64,000 bases of DNA. It comes from an uncultured Planctomycetota bacterium. GTDB taxonomy: Bacteria > Planctomycetota > UBA1135 > GCA-002686595. The position numbers were made by a program, and so were the translations under genes. The stretch spans positions 1 through 64,000 of the forward strand of contig CAIYPP010000113.1 in the NCBI GenBank assembly GCA_903928115.1. Reading direction: 5' to 3'. The notes beneath the pieces are model-generated. The model had not been told where the DNA came from, ran no database searches, and worked only from the letters and a program-made list of their open reading frames with translations. Every line of letters starts with the position of its first letter. Position 1 is the first letter of the stretch. Shown piece by piece: positions 16,233 to 25,092 of the stretch.

Positions 16233-16295
16233 GGATCTCTCCGGGTGGTCGCGCGGGCGTCGAAAGGGGGCCGCGCGGGAGCGGGGGACAGAGGG

Positions 16296-18503
16296 CTAGA
16301 GGTTAGCGCGGAAGAAGGCCGCCATCGTCATGTACTTGTGGCGGTTCTGGGCGGGATCGACGATGCCGTGGCGGTTGCCGGGGTAGAGCATCAGGTCGAA
16401 GGGAACTCCGGCGCGCTGGAAGCGCTCCGCGAGCTGCAGGCTGTTTTGCAGGTGCACGTTCTCGTCGATCACGCCGTGGATGAGCAGCGCCGGACCGGCG
16501 AGGTTCGCGGCCGACTCCAGCACGGAGCTCGCGCGATAGCCCGCCTCGTTCTCGGTCGGAAGCCCCATGTAGCGCTCCGTGTAGATCGAGTCGTACAGAC
16601 GCCAGTCGGTCACGGGCGCGCCGATGACTCCGCAGCGGAACTTCTTGGAGTGGGTGAGCGCATAGGCGGTCTGGTATCCGCCGTAGCTCCAGCCCCAGAG
16701 CCCCACGCGCGAGGGCTCGGCGATCCCTTGCTCCACGAGCCAGTCGACTGCGTCTTCGAGGTCCGCGAGCTCGCCCGCGCCCATCCGGTGCCAGATGCCC
16801 TTCACCGAATCGAGCCCCTTGCCGCTCGCCGAGCGGTTGTCGACGTTGAGCACGACGTAGCCCTCCTGCGCGAGCAGCGTGTGGAAGAGCCCGTCGGTGT
16901 TCGTGGCCCGGTCGAGCACCTTCGGCGCGTGCGGCCCCGCGTAGATCGAGACGATCACGGGGTAGCGCCGCGTCTTCGAGAAATCGGGCGGGAGCACGAG
17001 CGAGCCCTCGAGCTCGAAGCCATCGCGCACCGGAATCCGTACGAACTCGACCGGGCGCACGCCCTTCGTCTCGGCGGGGGCGCCGTCGACGCGCTCGAGC
17101 TCGCGCACGAGCGAGCCATTCGCACGATGCAGCGAGATGCGCGGCCAGTCGTGCGCGGACGAGAACGTGTCGAGGAAGTGCGCGCCGTCCGGAGCGAACT
17201 GCACGGTGTGGGTGCCGTCGCCGAGCGTGACGCGCGCGAGCTCGCTGCCATCGAGCTTGGCGCGGTAGAGCTGGGCTCCCTTGACGTCGTCGCGGTCCGC
17301 CATGAACCATGCGGTCTGCGTGGCCTCGTCGTAGCGCACGAATGCGTCGACCTCCCAGCGACCTTGCGTGACGCGGCCCGCGGGCGTTCCGTCGCGCTCG
17401 TAGAGATACAGGTGCGCGAACCCGTCGCGCTCCGAGCGCCACAGGAAGCGCTTGCCGCCGTCGATCCACCACGGGCCATCGTCGGGCTCGATCCACACAC
17501 CCGTCGAGTCGCGCAATAGCGTCTTGGTCGAGCCACTCACCGGATCCGCCTCGACGAGGTCGAGGTACGTCTGCACACGATTTTGGACTTGGAAGATGAC
17601 GCGGCTTGCGTCCGGCGTCCAGCCGACGCGCACGATGAGCGGCTCGTCCTTCGACCACGCCCCGAGGTCCATCGGCGTGCTCACGCCGCTCGCGATGTCG
17701 ACCACGTGCAGCGTCGCGACTGGGTTGGGGTCGCCCGCCTTCGGGTAGCGCCACGACTCGTTGACGGGGTGCACCTCGCGGTGGTCGGTGACGACGTAGG
17801 TCGGCACGCGGCTCTCGTCGATCACGAGGTAGGCGATGCGCGTCGAGTCCGGCGACCACCAGAAGGCGCCGAAGTTGCCGCGTCCGTAGACCTCTTCTTG
17901 GTAGACCCAGTCGAGACGGCCGTGGAGCAGGTTCTCGTTGCCCGCGGTCGTCAGCGCGCGCGGCGGCGCGCTGCCATCGGTCGGCGCGATCCACAGGTTC
18001 CAGTCGGCGACGAAGCCGACGAAGCGTCCGTCGGGCGAGAGCGTCTCGCCGACCTCCTCGCGGGCGTCGGACGTGAGCCGCGCGGCCCGCGCGCTGCCGA
18101 CACGCCAGAAGTAGAGGTCGTTCGCTTCGTTGAGCAGGACACCGGAACGGTCCGCGGTCCAGTCGAAGCGCGTGCGTGCGGCCCAGCGCTCGGCGTTCTC
18201 GCGTGCGACCCCGGCGGATTCGAAGGCCGAGCGCAGCGCGTTCGTGTCCGCGAACGGCACGGCCGAGCCCGAGGCGACGTCGATGCGCTCGATGCGCTTC
18301 TTGCCGCCCGCGCGGTCGGTGCGCGCGGCGAGGAAGCTCTGGCCATCGGGATTCCAGCCAACCACGGCCGTGTCGAGCCGCAGCTTCGGCGGCAGGGTGA
18401 GCAGGTCGTCGAGCTGAAGGCGCGCCGAGTTGGTTCTGTCGGGTGCGGTCGCGCAGGCGGCGAGAACGGCCGCGGCGCAGAGCGGGAGGAGGAGCGTGCG
18501 CAT
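16296..18503 (-). CDS. Dipeptidyl peptidase IV-like serine peptidase (S9B), lipoprotein
   Basis: The 735-residue product begins with a lipoprotein signal (LLLPLCAAAVLAAC, lipid Cys near residue 16). A beta-propeller occupies about residues 35-480, then a prolyl-oligopeptidase-type hydrolase domain with Ser606 (GWSYGGY), Asp680 (IHGVIDENVH) and His712 (GNRHGI). The WSYGGY form and the propeller Glu pair region (DWVYQEEVYGR) identify the DPP IV branch, which releases X-Pro dipeptides from peptide N-termini. It heads the operon with the POT transporter and PepQ. The start at ATG 18503 is chosen for the lipobox; a longer reading from 18539 is unlikely. Confidence 0.9.
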   Translation of the reverse strand: MRTLLLPLCAAAVLAACATAPDRTNSARLQLDDLLTLPPKLRLDTAVVGWNPDGQSFLAARTDRAGGKKRIERIDVASGSAVPFADTNALRSAFESAGVARENAERWAARTRFDWTADRSGVLLNEANDLYFWRVGSARAARLTSDAREEVGETLSPDGRFVGFVADWNLWIAPTDGSAPPRALTTAGNENLLHGRLDWVYQEEVYGRGNFGAFWWSPDSTRIAYLVIDESRVPTYVVTDHREVHPVNESWRYPKAGDPNPVATLHVVDIASGVSTPMDLGAWSKDEPLIVRVGWTPDASRVIFQVQNRVQTYLDLVEADPVSGSTKTLLRDSTGVWIEPDDGPWWIDGGKRFLWRSERDGFAHLYLYERDGTPAGRVTQGRWEVDAFVRYDEATQTAWFMADRDDVKGAQLYRAKLDGSELARVTLGDGTHTVQFAPDGAHFLDTFSSAHDWPRISLHRANGSLVRELERVDGAPAETKGVRPVEFVRIPVRDGFELEGSLVLPPDFSKTRRYPVIVSIYAGPHAPKVLDRATNTDGLFHTLLAQEGYVVLNVDNRSASGKGLDSVKGIWHRMGAGELADLEDAVDWLVEQGIAEPSRVGLWGWSYGGYQTAYALTHSKKFRCGVIGAPVTDWRLYDSIYTERYMGLPTENEAGYRASSVLESAANLAGPALLIHGVIDENVHLQNSLQLAERFQRAGVPFDLMLYPGNRHGIVDPAQNRHKYMTMAAFFRANL

Positions 18504-18568
18504 CGCAAGAAAGTAACGGCGCTCGCCGCCGCTCGCCACGCGCCGCCGCAGCGCGCTATCGTCCGCGC

Positions 18569-19996
18569 ATGAAGCTCCTCTCCGCGCTGTGCGTTCTCGT
18601 CCTCGCGGCCGCGGGCTGCGCCTCCGCCGCCGTGGTCGCCGATCCCTTCGACGCGCGCTTCACGGGGCGCACGCTGCGCTTCGACTATCACCACGCGGGT
18701 CGCCAGGGTGAGGAGCACGTCGCGCCCGCGGGCCTGCGGCTCGAAGGCGAGTGGCCGGGCAGCCGCACCGCGCTCGTCGATCGCTCCAACCTCGGCAAGT
18801 ACCTGTTCGAGGTCGCCGACGAGAGCGGCGCGGTCGTGTATTCGCGCGGCTTTTGCTCGATCTTCGGCGAGTGGGAGACGACGGGCGAGGCGAAGGAGCA
18901 GTGGCGCGCGTTCGAGGAGTCGCAGCGCTTTCCCGAGCCGCGCGGACCGGTCGAGCTGCGCCTCTCCAAGCGCGCGGCGGACGGGTCCTTCGCCGCGCCG
19001 TTCTTCTCGCAGCGCATCGACCCGGCCTCGCGCTTCGTCGATCGCGCGCCGCTGCGCTCGGGCGGGCGCGTCCTGCCGCTGCACGAGACGGGTCCTGCGG
19101 CGCAGCGGCTCGATCTGCTCGTGCTGGCCGAGGGCTACACGCAGGCCGAGGAGCTGAAGTTCCAAGCCGACGCGAAGCGACTCGTGAAGGCACTGCTCGA
19201 CACGGCGCCCTTCAGCACCCGCTCGAGCGAGCTCAACGTGCGCGCGCTCTTCGTCCCGTCCCCGCAGTCGGGCATCCGCGACCCGCGGCGCGAGGTGTGG
19301 AACGAGACCGCCTTCGGCGCGTCGTTCAACGCGTTCGACAGCGATCGCTACGTGCTCACGTACCGCGATCGGGAGCTGCGCGAGCTCGCCGCGTGCGCGC
19401 CCTACGACTTCCTCGTGATCGTCTTCAACGGACGCAAGTACGGCGGGGGAGGCATCTACAACCTGTGGGCGACCTGCGCGTCCGACACGTCGGTCGCGGA
19501 GTACGTCTTCGTGCACGAGCTCGGCCACTCGCTCGGCGGGCTCGCGGACGAGTACTACAGCTCGCAGGTGAGCTACGAGGAGTTCACGCCGCCGGGCACC
19601 GAGCCGTGGGAGCCCAACGTGACGGCGTTGCGCGAGCCGTGGAACCTGAAGTGGCGCGACCTCGTCGAGCCTGGCACGCCGCTGCCGACGCCGTGGGAGA
19701 AGGGACCTTACGATCAGCTCGACCAAGGCTTCCAAGCGCGCCGCGCGGAGCTCGCGAAGGGCCGCGACGACGCCGCGAACGAGGCGCTGTTCGCGGAGAT
19801 CAAGGCCGCGACGGGGCCGATGCTCGGGCGCGAGCGCTTCGCCGGAAAAGTCGGCGCCTTCGAGGGTGCGGCATACGAGTCGCGCGGGCTCTATCGCCCC
19901 GCGACGGACTGCATCATGTTCACGCGCAACCCGACGAGCTTCTGCGCAGTCTGCGAGCGAGCCGTGGGGCGCGTGATCGACCTCTACGCACGCTGA
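18569..19996 (+). CDS. M64-family metallopeptidase, lipoprotein
   Basis: The 475-residue product has a lipoprotein signal (VLVLAAAGC, Cys17). An N-terminal beta-rich domain comes first, then a peptidase M64 (IgA-peptidase-like) domain from about residue 180. This domain has LVLAEGYTQAEE, an FLVIVFNGRKYGGGG strand, and the zinc motif VHELGHSLGGLADEYY (His316, Glu317, His320, with Asp327 as probable third ligand). Members are secreted zinc endopeptidases; substrates are mostly unknown. It is divergent from the dipeptidyl peptidase with about 65 bases between starts, so both may be controlled together and supply peptides to the adjacent uptake system (inference). Confidence 0.85.
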   Translation: MKLLSALCVLVLAAAGCASAAVVADPFDARFTGRTLRFDYHHAGRQGEEHVAPAGLRLEGEWPGSRTALVDRSNLGKYLFEVADESGAVVYSRGFCSIFGEWETTGEAKEQWRAFEESQRFPEPRGPVELRLSKRAADGSFAAPFFSQRIDPASRFVDRAPLRSGGRVLPLHETGPAAQRLDLLVLAEGYTQAEELKFQADAKRLVKALLDTAPFSTRSSELNVRALFVPSPQSGIRDPRREVWNETAFGASFNAFDSDRYVLTYRDRELRELAACAPYDFLVIVFNGRKYGGGGIYNLWATCASDTSVAEYVFVHELGHSLGGLADEYYSSQVSYEEFTPPGTEPWEPNVTALREPWNLKWRDLVEPGTPLPTPWEKGPYDQLDQGFQARRAELAKGRDDAANEALFAEIKAATGPMLGRERFAGKVGAFEGAAYESRGLYRPATDCIMFTRNPTSFCAVCERAVGRVIDLYAR

Positions 19997-20180
19997 GGGC
20001 TTGGGGGGCGGCCTCCGGCTTGTCTCGTCCCAATTCCGGGTCCGCCCGCGCCGGTTCCGAGCTTTGCGACGGCCGTGCCGGGCTGCTCGTGCGCTGCGAA
20101 GCTTCTTCCAGTCGCGAGCCGATCCCCAACCCGCACCGTTACAGACGCCCCAAGCTCCCCCGTCCTCGTTCCACTCCGCC

Positions 20181-21197
20181 ATGAGCCACGCCAAGTCGTT
20201 CCTCGAAGAGCTCGAAGACCGCAGCTCCGACAACCTGATCACGCTGCAGTCGCACATCCTCGCCGAGCAAGCGAAGCACCCCGGCTCGACGGGCACCTTC
20301 TCGTGGATTCTTTCCGCCATGAGCCTCTCGGCGAAGGTGATCGCCTCGAAGCTGCGCCGTGCGCGGCTCGACGACGTGCTCGGCGCGCTCGGCACGGACA
20401 ACGTGCAGGGCGAGCGCCAGCAGAAGCTCGACGTGATCGCCAACGAGACACTCCTGCGCTGCCTCGGGCGTCGCAAGGGCGTCGCGATCGTGGCCTCGGA
20501 AGAGAACGACGAGCCGATCCTGCTGCGTGACAACGCGGAGGCCGAGGGCGGCTACTGCGTGCTGTTCGATCCGCTCGACGGCTCCTCGAACCTCGACGTC
20601 TGCGGCGGCGTCGGGACGATCTTCTCGATCCTCGGCCACCCCTCGCCGGCCGCGACCGCCGACGAGGCCATGCTGCAGCAGGGCTCGCGCCAGCTCGCGG
20701 CAGGCTACATCCTGTTCGGCTCTTCGACGGTGTTCGTGCTCACGACCGGCAACGGAGTGTCGATGTTCGTGCTCGATCCGATGATCGGGGCGTTCCTGCG
20801 CGTCGAAGACAACCTGCGCATCCCGTCGAAGGGCAAGATCTACTCGCTCAACGAGGGCAACCGCCCGACCTTCCCCGAGGGCTACCAGCGCTACCTCGAC
20901 TGGGCTCAGAAGAGCGGTTACTCGAGCCGCTACGCGGGCGCGATGGTCGCCGACGTTCACCGCACCCTCCTGAAGGGCGGCGTGTTCCTGTATCCGCCGA
21001 CGGCGAAGGCGCCGGAGGGCAAGCTGCGCCTGATGTACGAGGCGAACCCCATGGCGTTCTTGGTCGAGCAGGCCGGTGGCAAGGCCTTCGCCGGCAAGGA
21101 GCGCCTCCTCGACGTACAGCCCAAGACCCTGCACCAGCGCACGACGGTCATCCTCGGCAGTTCCGAGGAGGTCGACCACGTGCTCCGTCACCTCTAG
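20181..21197 (+). CDS. fbp: Fructose-1,6-bisphosphatase class I
   Basis: The 338-residue product is full length for class I FBPase, the gluconeogenic step that hydrolyses fructose 1,6-bisphosphate. Diagnostic segments are ASEENDEP (metal-binding Glu pair), LFDPLDGSSNLD (residues 128-139, metal and phosphate site), GYILFGSSTVFVLT, YSLNEGN, and KLRLMYEANPMAFLVEQAGG. The start at ATG 20181 gives the expected N-terminus. It stands alone, with 184 bases before it and 31 bases after it. Confidence 0.93.
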   Translation: MSHAKSFLEELEDRSSDNLITLQSHILAEQAKHPGSTGTFSWILSAMSLSAKVIASKLRRARLDDVLGALGTDNVQGERQQKLDVIANETLLRCLGRRKGVAIVASEENDEPILLRDNAEAEGGYCVLFDPLDGSSNLDVCGGVGTIFSILGHPSPAATADEAMLQQGSRQLAAGYILFGSSTVFVLTTGNGVSMFVLDPMIGAFLRVEDNLRIPSKGKIYSLNEGNRPTFPEGYQRYLDWAQKSGYSSRYAGAMVADVHRTLLKGGVFLYPPTAKAPEGKLRLMYEANPMAFLVEQAGGKAFAGKERLLDVQPKTLHQRTTVILGSSEEVDHVLRHL

Positions 21198-21228
21198 CAG
21201 CGTCGCGCCCCGGACGTATCGTGCGTCG

Positions 21229-22305
21229 ATGCTCTCGACGCTCCTCGTCTCGTGGCTGGTTCTGCAGACATCCGCTCCGGTCGGACCCGCGGTCGAGTGG
21301 GTCGAGGTTGCGCGCGATGCGCTTCAACCGCTGCGCTTCGCGATCGCGCGCCCTGCTTCGGGCGATGCGCAGACGAGCTCTCGCGTGGTCCTCGCGCTGC
21401 CAGAGTCGAGCGCGCGGGAGGCGCTCGAACGTGCGGTGCGCGAGGTCTCCATGGTCGCGGGCGTCGGTGCATGCGTCGTCGCCACGACCGATCCGTTGCG
21501 CGAATCGCTCGAGGTCGTTGCCGAGCTGCAGCGTCGCTCGGCGGTGCCGTTGAATCGGCCCGTGGTCGTCGGGTGGGGGACGGGCGCGACAGCGGCGCTG
21601 CGCCTCGTCGGCTTCGCGCCCGAGGGGTTCGGAGGTGTCGTGGCGCTCGCGCCCGGTGCGCTCGAGCCCGAGGACCTCGCGCGGCTCGACGCGGCCGTTG
21701 GCTTGCCGATGGCTCTCTTGCGCGGCCGTGCCGATGCGCGCGAGCCGCTGCTCGCGGTGCTCGAACGTCGCGCACTTCTCGGCGACGACGCCACGCTCGA
21801 CTACGCGTCGACCTGCGAGACCGTGGCGCTCGACTGCAACGAGGAGCGTGTTCGCGAGCGGCTTCTTGCGTTTCTGTCCGCCGAGGCGCGGCGCTCGCAA
21901 GCTGAGGCCCAAGTGCGCGCGCGACTCGACGAGTTCCATGCCGCGGCCTCGCGCGCGGACCTCGCGGGCTACTTCGCCTGCCTCGCGCCCGACGCGGTAT
22001 TCCTCGGTACCGACGCTACAGAACGCTGGACGGTGCCGCAGTTCCGCGCGTTCTGCGAGCCGTACTTCTCCAAGGGGCGCGGCTGGACCTACCTCGCGCG
22101 AGAGCGGCACGTCCGACTCTCGCGCGAAGGCACCATCGCGTGGTTCGACGAGCGGCTCGACAGCGCCTCCTACGGGGAAGTGCGCGGGAGCGGTGCGCTG
22201 CGGCTCGACGGCGGGACGTGGCGGGTCACGCAGTACGTGATGTCGTTGCCGGTGCCGAACGACCTCGCCAAGGACTTGGTCGAGCGCATCCGCGCCAAGC
22301 GCTGA
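21229..22305 (+). CDS. Secreted two-domain protein: hydrolase-like half plus SnoaL/NTF2-like half
   Basis: The 358-residue product begins with a probable signal peptide (LLVSWLVLQTSAPVG). Residues about 25-220 resemble an alpha/beta hydrolase core (VVLALPES strand, VVVGWGTGATAALRL at the nucleophile elbow position) but have Thr in place of the usual Ser/Cys/Asp nucleophile, so this half may be inactive. Residues about 225-350 are NTF2/SnoaL-like: ARLDEFHAAASRADLAGYFACLAPDAVFLGTD, then WTVPQFRAFCEPYF and WFDERLD, a common pocket fold found in enzymes and binding proteins. The combined function is unknown. The ATG at 21229 follows fbp by 31 bases. Confidence 0.65.
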   Translation: MLSTLLVSWLVLQTSAPVGPAVEWVEVARDALQPLRFAIARPASGDAQTSSRVVLALPESSAREALERAVREVSMVAGVGACVVATTDPLRESLEVVAELQRRSAVPLNRPVVVGWGTGATAALRLVGFAPEGFGGVVALAPGALEPEDLARLDAAVGLPMALLRGRADAREPLLAVLERRALLGDDATLDYASTCETVALDCNEERVRERLLAFLSAEARRSQAEAQVRARLDEFHAAASRADLAGYFACLAPDAVFLGTDATERWTVPQFRAFCEPYFSKGRGWTYLARERHVRLSREGTIAWFDERLDSASYGEVRGSGALRLDGGTWRVTQYVMSLPVPNDLAKDLVERIRAKR

Positions 22306-22423
22306 CGGCATTTTTCGCGCGCTTTCAAGGAAAATCCCGCTTCCGCGGACGTTCGCTCGCACCGTGCTCGGGTCGGCGCTCCGCACGAAAACTGCTCGAA
22401 ATCCGCGGGTTTGGGCCACAGCG

Positions 22424-22453
22424 CGCGAAAATCGCGCGATTTTCGCGTTTTTT
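22424..22453 (+). terminator. Intrinsic terminator with perfect 24-base palindrome
   Basis: A perfect palindrome of 24 bases (22424-22447; half-site CGCGAAAATCGC) is followed at once by six T (22448-22453). This is a textbook intrinsic terminator for the gene ending at 22305. It lies 98 bases before the HU start, so it insulates HU from upstream transcription. Nearby bases repeat fragments of the same A/T-rich core (CGAAAACTGCTCGAAAT), which may be incidental. Confidence 0.75.
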
Positions 22454-22551
22454 CGGCACCTAGCCTCTGGAAGTGGCCGTGCCGTTCCTCTACAAACGGC
22501 GCGTCACATGGCCGCACAGGCCAAAAACCTCTGGAAAACTAGGAGATTCTG

Positions 22552-22905
22552 ATGGCTGCCAAGAACACCAACACCGCCAAGCCGGTCAAGATCACCCCGG
22601 CGAGCAAGATCCGCACCAAGGGCGAGATCTACAACGCCGTCGCCGGCGCCTCGATGATGTCGCGCAAGCAAGTCGTCGCCGTCTTCAACGCGTTCGCCGA
22701 GCTGCTGGCCGCGGACCTGGGCAAGAAGGGCCCGGGCATCACGCAGGTCCCCGGCCTGATGAAGGTCACCGTCGTCCGCAAGCCCGCCACCAAGGCGCGC
22801 AAGGGCATCAACCCCTTCACCGGTCAGGAGACGACCTTCAAGGCCAAGCCGGCCCGCAACGTCGTCAAGGTCCGCCCGATGAAGAACCTCAAGACGATGG
22901 TCTGA
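22552..22905 (+). CDS. HU/IHF-family DNA-binding protein
   Basis: The 117-residue protein has an Ala/Lys-rich N-terminal extension, then the HU fold: KGEIYNAVAGASMMSRKQVVAVFNAFAELLAADLGKK is the helical dimer body, and VPGLMKVTVVRKPATKARKGINPFTGQETTFKAKPARN is the saddle with the DNA-bending arm (RKGINPFTGQ is the HU/IHF arm tip). It organises the nucleoid. A strong Shine-Dalgarno (AGGAG, 7 bases before ATG) fits high expression. The gene is monocistronic, with an intrinsic terminator on each side. Confidence 0.9.
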   Translation: MAAKNTNTAKPVKITPASKIRTKGEIYNAVAGASMMSRKQVVAVFNAFAELLAADLGKKGPGITQVPGLMKVTVVRKPATKARKGINPFTGQETTFKAKPARNVVKVRPMKNLKTMV

Positions 22906-22955
22906 TCCACTGCGACGGCGCGGTCCCCCTCGGGGATCGCTCGTCGTGCCTGCAC

Positions 22956-22996
22956 GACTCCACGGACCCTTCGGGGTGCGTGGAGTCGCTCTTTTT
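22956..22996 (+). terminator. Intrinsic terminator of the HU gene
   Basis: A 9-base perfect stem (GACTCCACG 22956-22964 with CGTGGAGTC 22979-22987) encloses a smaller CCC/GGG stem on a TTC loop. It is followed by GCTCTTTTT. It lies 50 bases after the HU stop. Confidence 0.88.
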
Positions 22997-23568
22997 GTGC
23001 GCATCCGTCGCTCTCGGCCCCTCGCGTCCGCTCTTCGCGCTCACGTGGCTCCCGCCCGCGGTCGAGTCCCCGGCGCCTGCCCATCCCTGACTCTCTCACG
23101 CCAACTTCGTCCGGCGGAATCGTGGGCTCGCCGAACGGCCAAGAGCTTTCCCGCTCTTTCCTGCGGCGAGTTTTCCCGCCGGGTCTCAGACACAACCTAG
23201 GGGGGGCGTCGAAGGGTTGCGATTCGTGGGCGATGGCCCCGAATTTCCGTGGTGAGAAAGGCGAATCGTGCTGCATGACGTCACGCCTCGCCTCCGGCTC
23301 AGCACTTTTCTTGCAAGGCCGATCTCGGTGCCCGGAGGTCGAGCGCCTGCTCCGCGACGATCGGCTTGAGGCGTCAAATTTCGTCGTCGAGAGCCCTGAG
23401 GCGTCGCGGGTCGCTTGCCTCCGTCGGGCTTTGGATGCGTCGCCAGCGATGGCATGCGCGCGTGCTCACGCAGGCTGTCGGCACATGTCCAGTACCTTCG
23501 CATTGGCTTCGGCTTTGCATCCGAGTCGCCACGATCTGCTCTTCGTTGGCTCGGTTCTCTTGCTGCGG
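22997..23568. other. Non-coding gap with a nested stem-loop
   Basis: No convincing gene is visible in 572 bases. At 23127-23174 there is a two-level hairpin: CTCGCCG (23127-23133) pairs with CGGCGAG (23164-23170). Inside it AAGAGC (23141-23146) pairs with GCTCTT (23153-23158). Four T follow at 23171-23174. It could terminate a short transcript or be the 3' end of a small RNA. Two overlapping open frames here (23122 and 23366 onward) run antisense through the topoisomerase gene and look spurious. Confidence 0.4.
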
Positions 23569-23862
23569 TCAATTCGGGGGCCGGATGAGTGGGCTTTTCT
23601 GGGAGAGTGCGATCGAGCCCACGGCGAGGGTCCATGTCGGGAAGAGACCGAGCACAGGGATGCACTCGACGGCGAGCACCGGCAGCAGCACGGGGCGAAA
23701 GCCGAGGACGGCGAAGAGCAGGAGGGCGGTCGCGACGTCGATCGTCCATTGGATCGGCGGCGCGAGGTCGGCGGGGAGCGAGAGCAGGTCCGAGACCGCT
23801 GCGATGGCGAAGGCCAGCACCTTGCGGGTGGAAGTCAGGGGAGCGGTCGGAGAGGTGCTCAA
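23569..23862 (-). CDS. Small membrane protein in the topoisomerase VI operon
   Basis: The 97-residue protein has two to three hydrophobic segments (VLAFAIAAVSDLL, IDVATALLLFAVLGF, VLLPVLAVECIPVLGLFP). It contains conserved-looking LPADLAPPIQWTIDVATA and FPTWTLAVG stretches, a pattern I associate with small uncharacterised inner-membrane proteins. It begins 25 bases after the top6A stop on the same strand and is probably cotranscribed. Function unknown; a link to the topoisomerase may be only positional. Confidence 0.55.
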   Translation of the reverse strand: MSTSPTAPLTSTRKVLAFAIAAVSDLLSLPADLAPPIQWTIDVATALLLFAVLGFRPVLLPVLAVECIPVLGLFPTWTLAVGSIALSQKSPLIRPPN

Positions 23863-23887
23863 GCGAGCGGAGCGCCGCGGGCGCGGC

Positions 23888-25048
23888 TCAGGGCAGGAAG
23901 GCCTTGCGGTTCTCCAGCTTGCGCGGGAGGTATTCCTCGATCACGAAGTTGAGTCCCCACTTCGCGAGGGCCTGTTGCTCGGCGCGCACGCCCATCTTGA
24001 GCAGCTGCTCGATGGCCTTGATCCACGGCTTGTGGGCCATGAAGAACGGGTCGTTCTTGAGGGCGTCCTTGGCGCGCTTGATGTCGACCTCTTGGAGCTT
24101 GTGGGTCGCGTCCTGCAGCTTGAAGTCGATGATGTCCTGAGGCGTGACGCCGAGGAACTGGGCCTGCGGCACGCAGAAGAAGCGGTTGATGTGCGCCGCG
24201 TTGCCCGAGCCGACCTTCAGGGTGCGGTAGATGTTGGCGATGCCGTAGGGGTCGCAGTCGACGAAGGCGTAGACGGGGATCTTCTTGTCGTCGGCGAGGC
24301 GGCGCACGAAGCGGCGCGTGGCGCGCGTGGGCACCCCGGCGGTCTCGACCAAGATGCAGTTCTCGGTCTTCCAGAACTTGTGGTTGTTGAGACGCTGGAA
24401 CATACCGCCGGTCTCGATGGCGATGATGAACTTGGCGTTGGTCTCGAACTTCAGGTGCTCGACCGAGTGGGGGATCGAGTACGAGCCCGAGCCGAAGTTC
24501 GTGCAGTCGATCTCGATCGGACGGCCGGTCTCGCTGTCGACGTCGATCACCGTCAGGTTGCCGGCGACCGAGCCGCCGTGCTCCTCGGGGTAGTAGCGCA
24601 GCTGCTCGCGCGCGAGCCCGTCGAGCGACGCGAGCGCCTCGATGTCGTCGAGCACCGTGTCGGACTCGGGCTGGTCGTTGAACTTGGCGTCGCCCCAGTT
24701 CTTGGAGACGTAGTACGCCTCACGCTTGGTGGCGAAGTCGTTGTTCTCGACCATCTCCTTGCTGATCGCCATCAACCGCAGCGTCTGCGCAAAGGTCTTG
24801 ACGGTGTTGACCGTCAGCGCGCGCGCCTTGCGGTTCTTGCCGAGCTCGAAGTAGCCGATCTTGGTGTCGTACTTGACGTTGCCGAGGCTGCGCTCGGGGA
24901 AGCGCAGCTCGGGGAGCACGCGCTTGTCGATCGAGTTGCGCACGCGCTCCGCGGTCTCGAGGATCAGCTTGAGCGTCTTCTTGTCGAGCGCGTCGAGCTC
25001 GCGCGGCGCGCGCGCGGTCGGCTTCTTGGGCTTCTTTTCGTCGGGCAT
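23888..25048 (-). CDS. top6A: DNA topoisomerase VI subunit A
   Basis: The 386-residue protein is the cutting subunit of type IIB topoisomerase and is related to Spo11. The winged-helix part holds KREAYYVSKNW, with the Tyr112/Tyr113 pair containing the nucleophile that bonds to DNA 5' ends. The Toprim domain has IETGGMF (Glu212) and VDCDPYGI (Asp264, Asp266), the Mg ligands. With subunit B it passes one duplex through another using ATP, relaxing and unlinking DNA. This enzyme is standard in archaea and plants and uncommon in bacteria. It follows top6B by 44 bases. Confidence 0.95.
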   Translation of the reverse strand: MPDEKKPKKPTARAPRELDALDKKTLKLILETAERVRNSIDKRVLPELRFPERSLGNVKYDTKIGYFELGKNRKARALTVNTVKTFAQTLRLMAISKEMVENNDFATKREAYYVSKNWGDAKFNDQPESDTVLDDIEALASLDGLAREQLRYYPEEHGGSVAGNLTVIDVDSETGRPIEIDCTNFGSGSYSIPHSVEHLKFETNAKFIIAIETGGMFQRLNNHKFWKTENCILVETAGVPTRATRRFVRRLADDKKIPVYAFVDCDPYGIANIYRTLKVGSGNAAHINRFFCVPQAQFLGVTPQDIIDFKLQDATHKLQEVDIKRAKDALKNDPFFMAHKPWIKAIEQLLKMGVRAEQQALAKWGLNFVIEEYLPRKLENRKAFLP

Positions 25049-25092
25049 GGTGTGGGTCTATGGGGAGCGGGGCGTCGCGGCGGTCGTGAGGC

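Noticed and set aside
14115-17519. An open frame of 1134 codons on the plus strand
   Set aside because: It runs antisense through pepQ, the POT transporter and the dipeptidyl peptidase, has biased Arg/Glu/Ala composition and no domain. It is a by-product of high GC.
22306-23568. tRNA or known small RNA genes in the gaps around HU
   Set aside because: I found no GTTCRA loop with flanking acceptor and anticodon stems, and no motif of tmRNA, SRP RNA, RNase P RNA or a known riboswitch.
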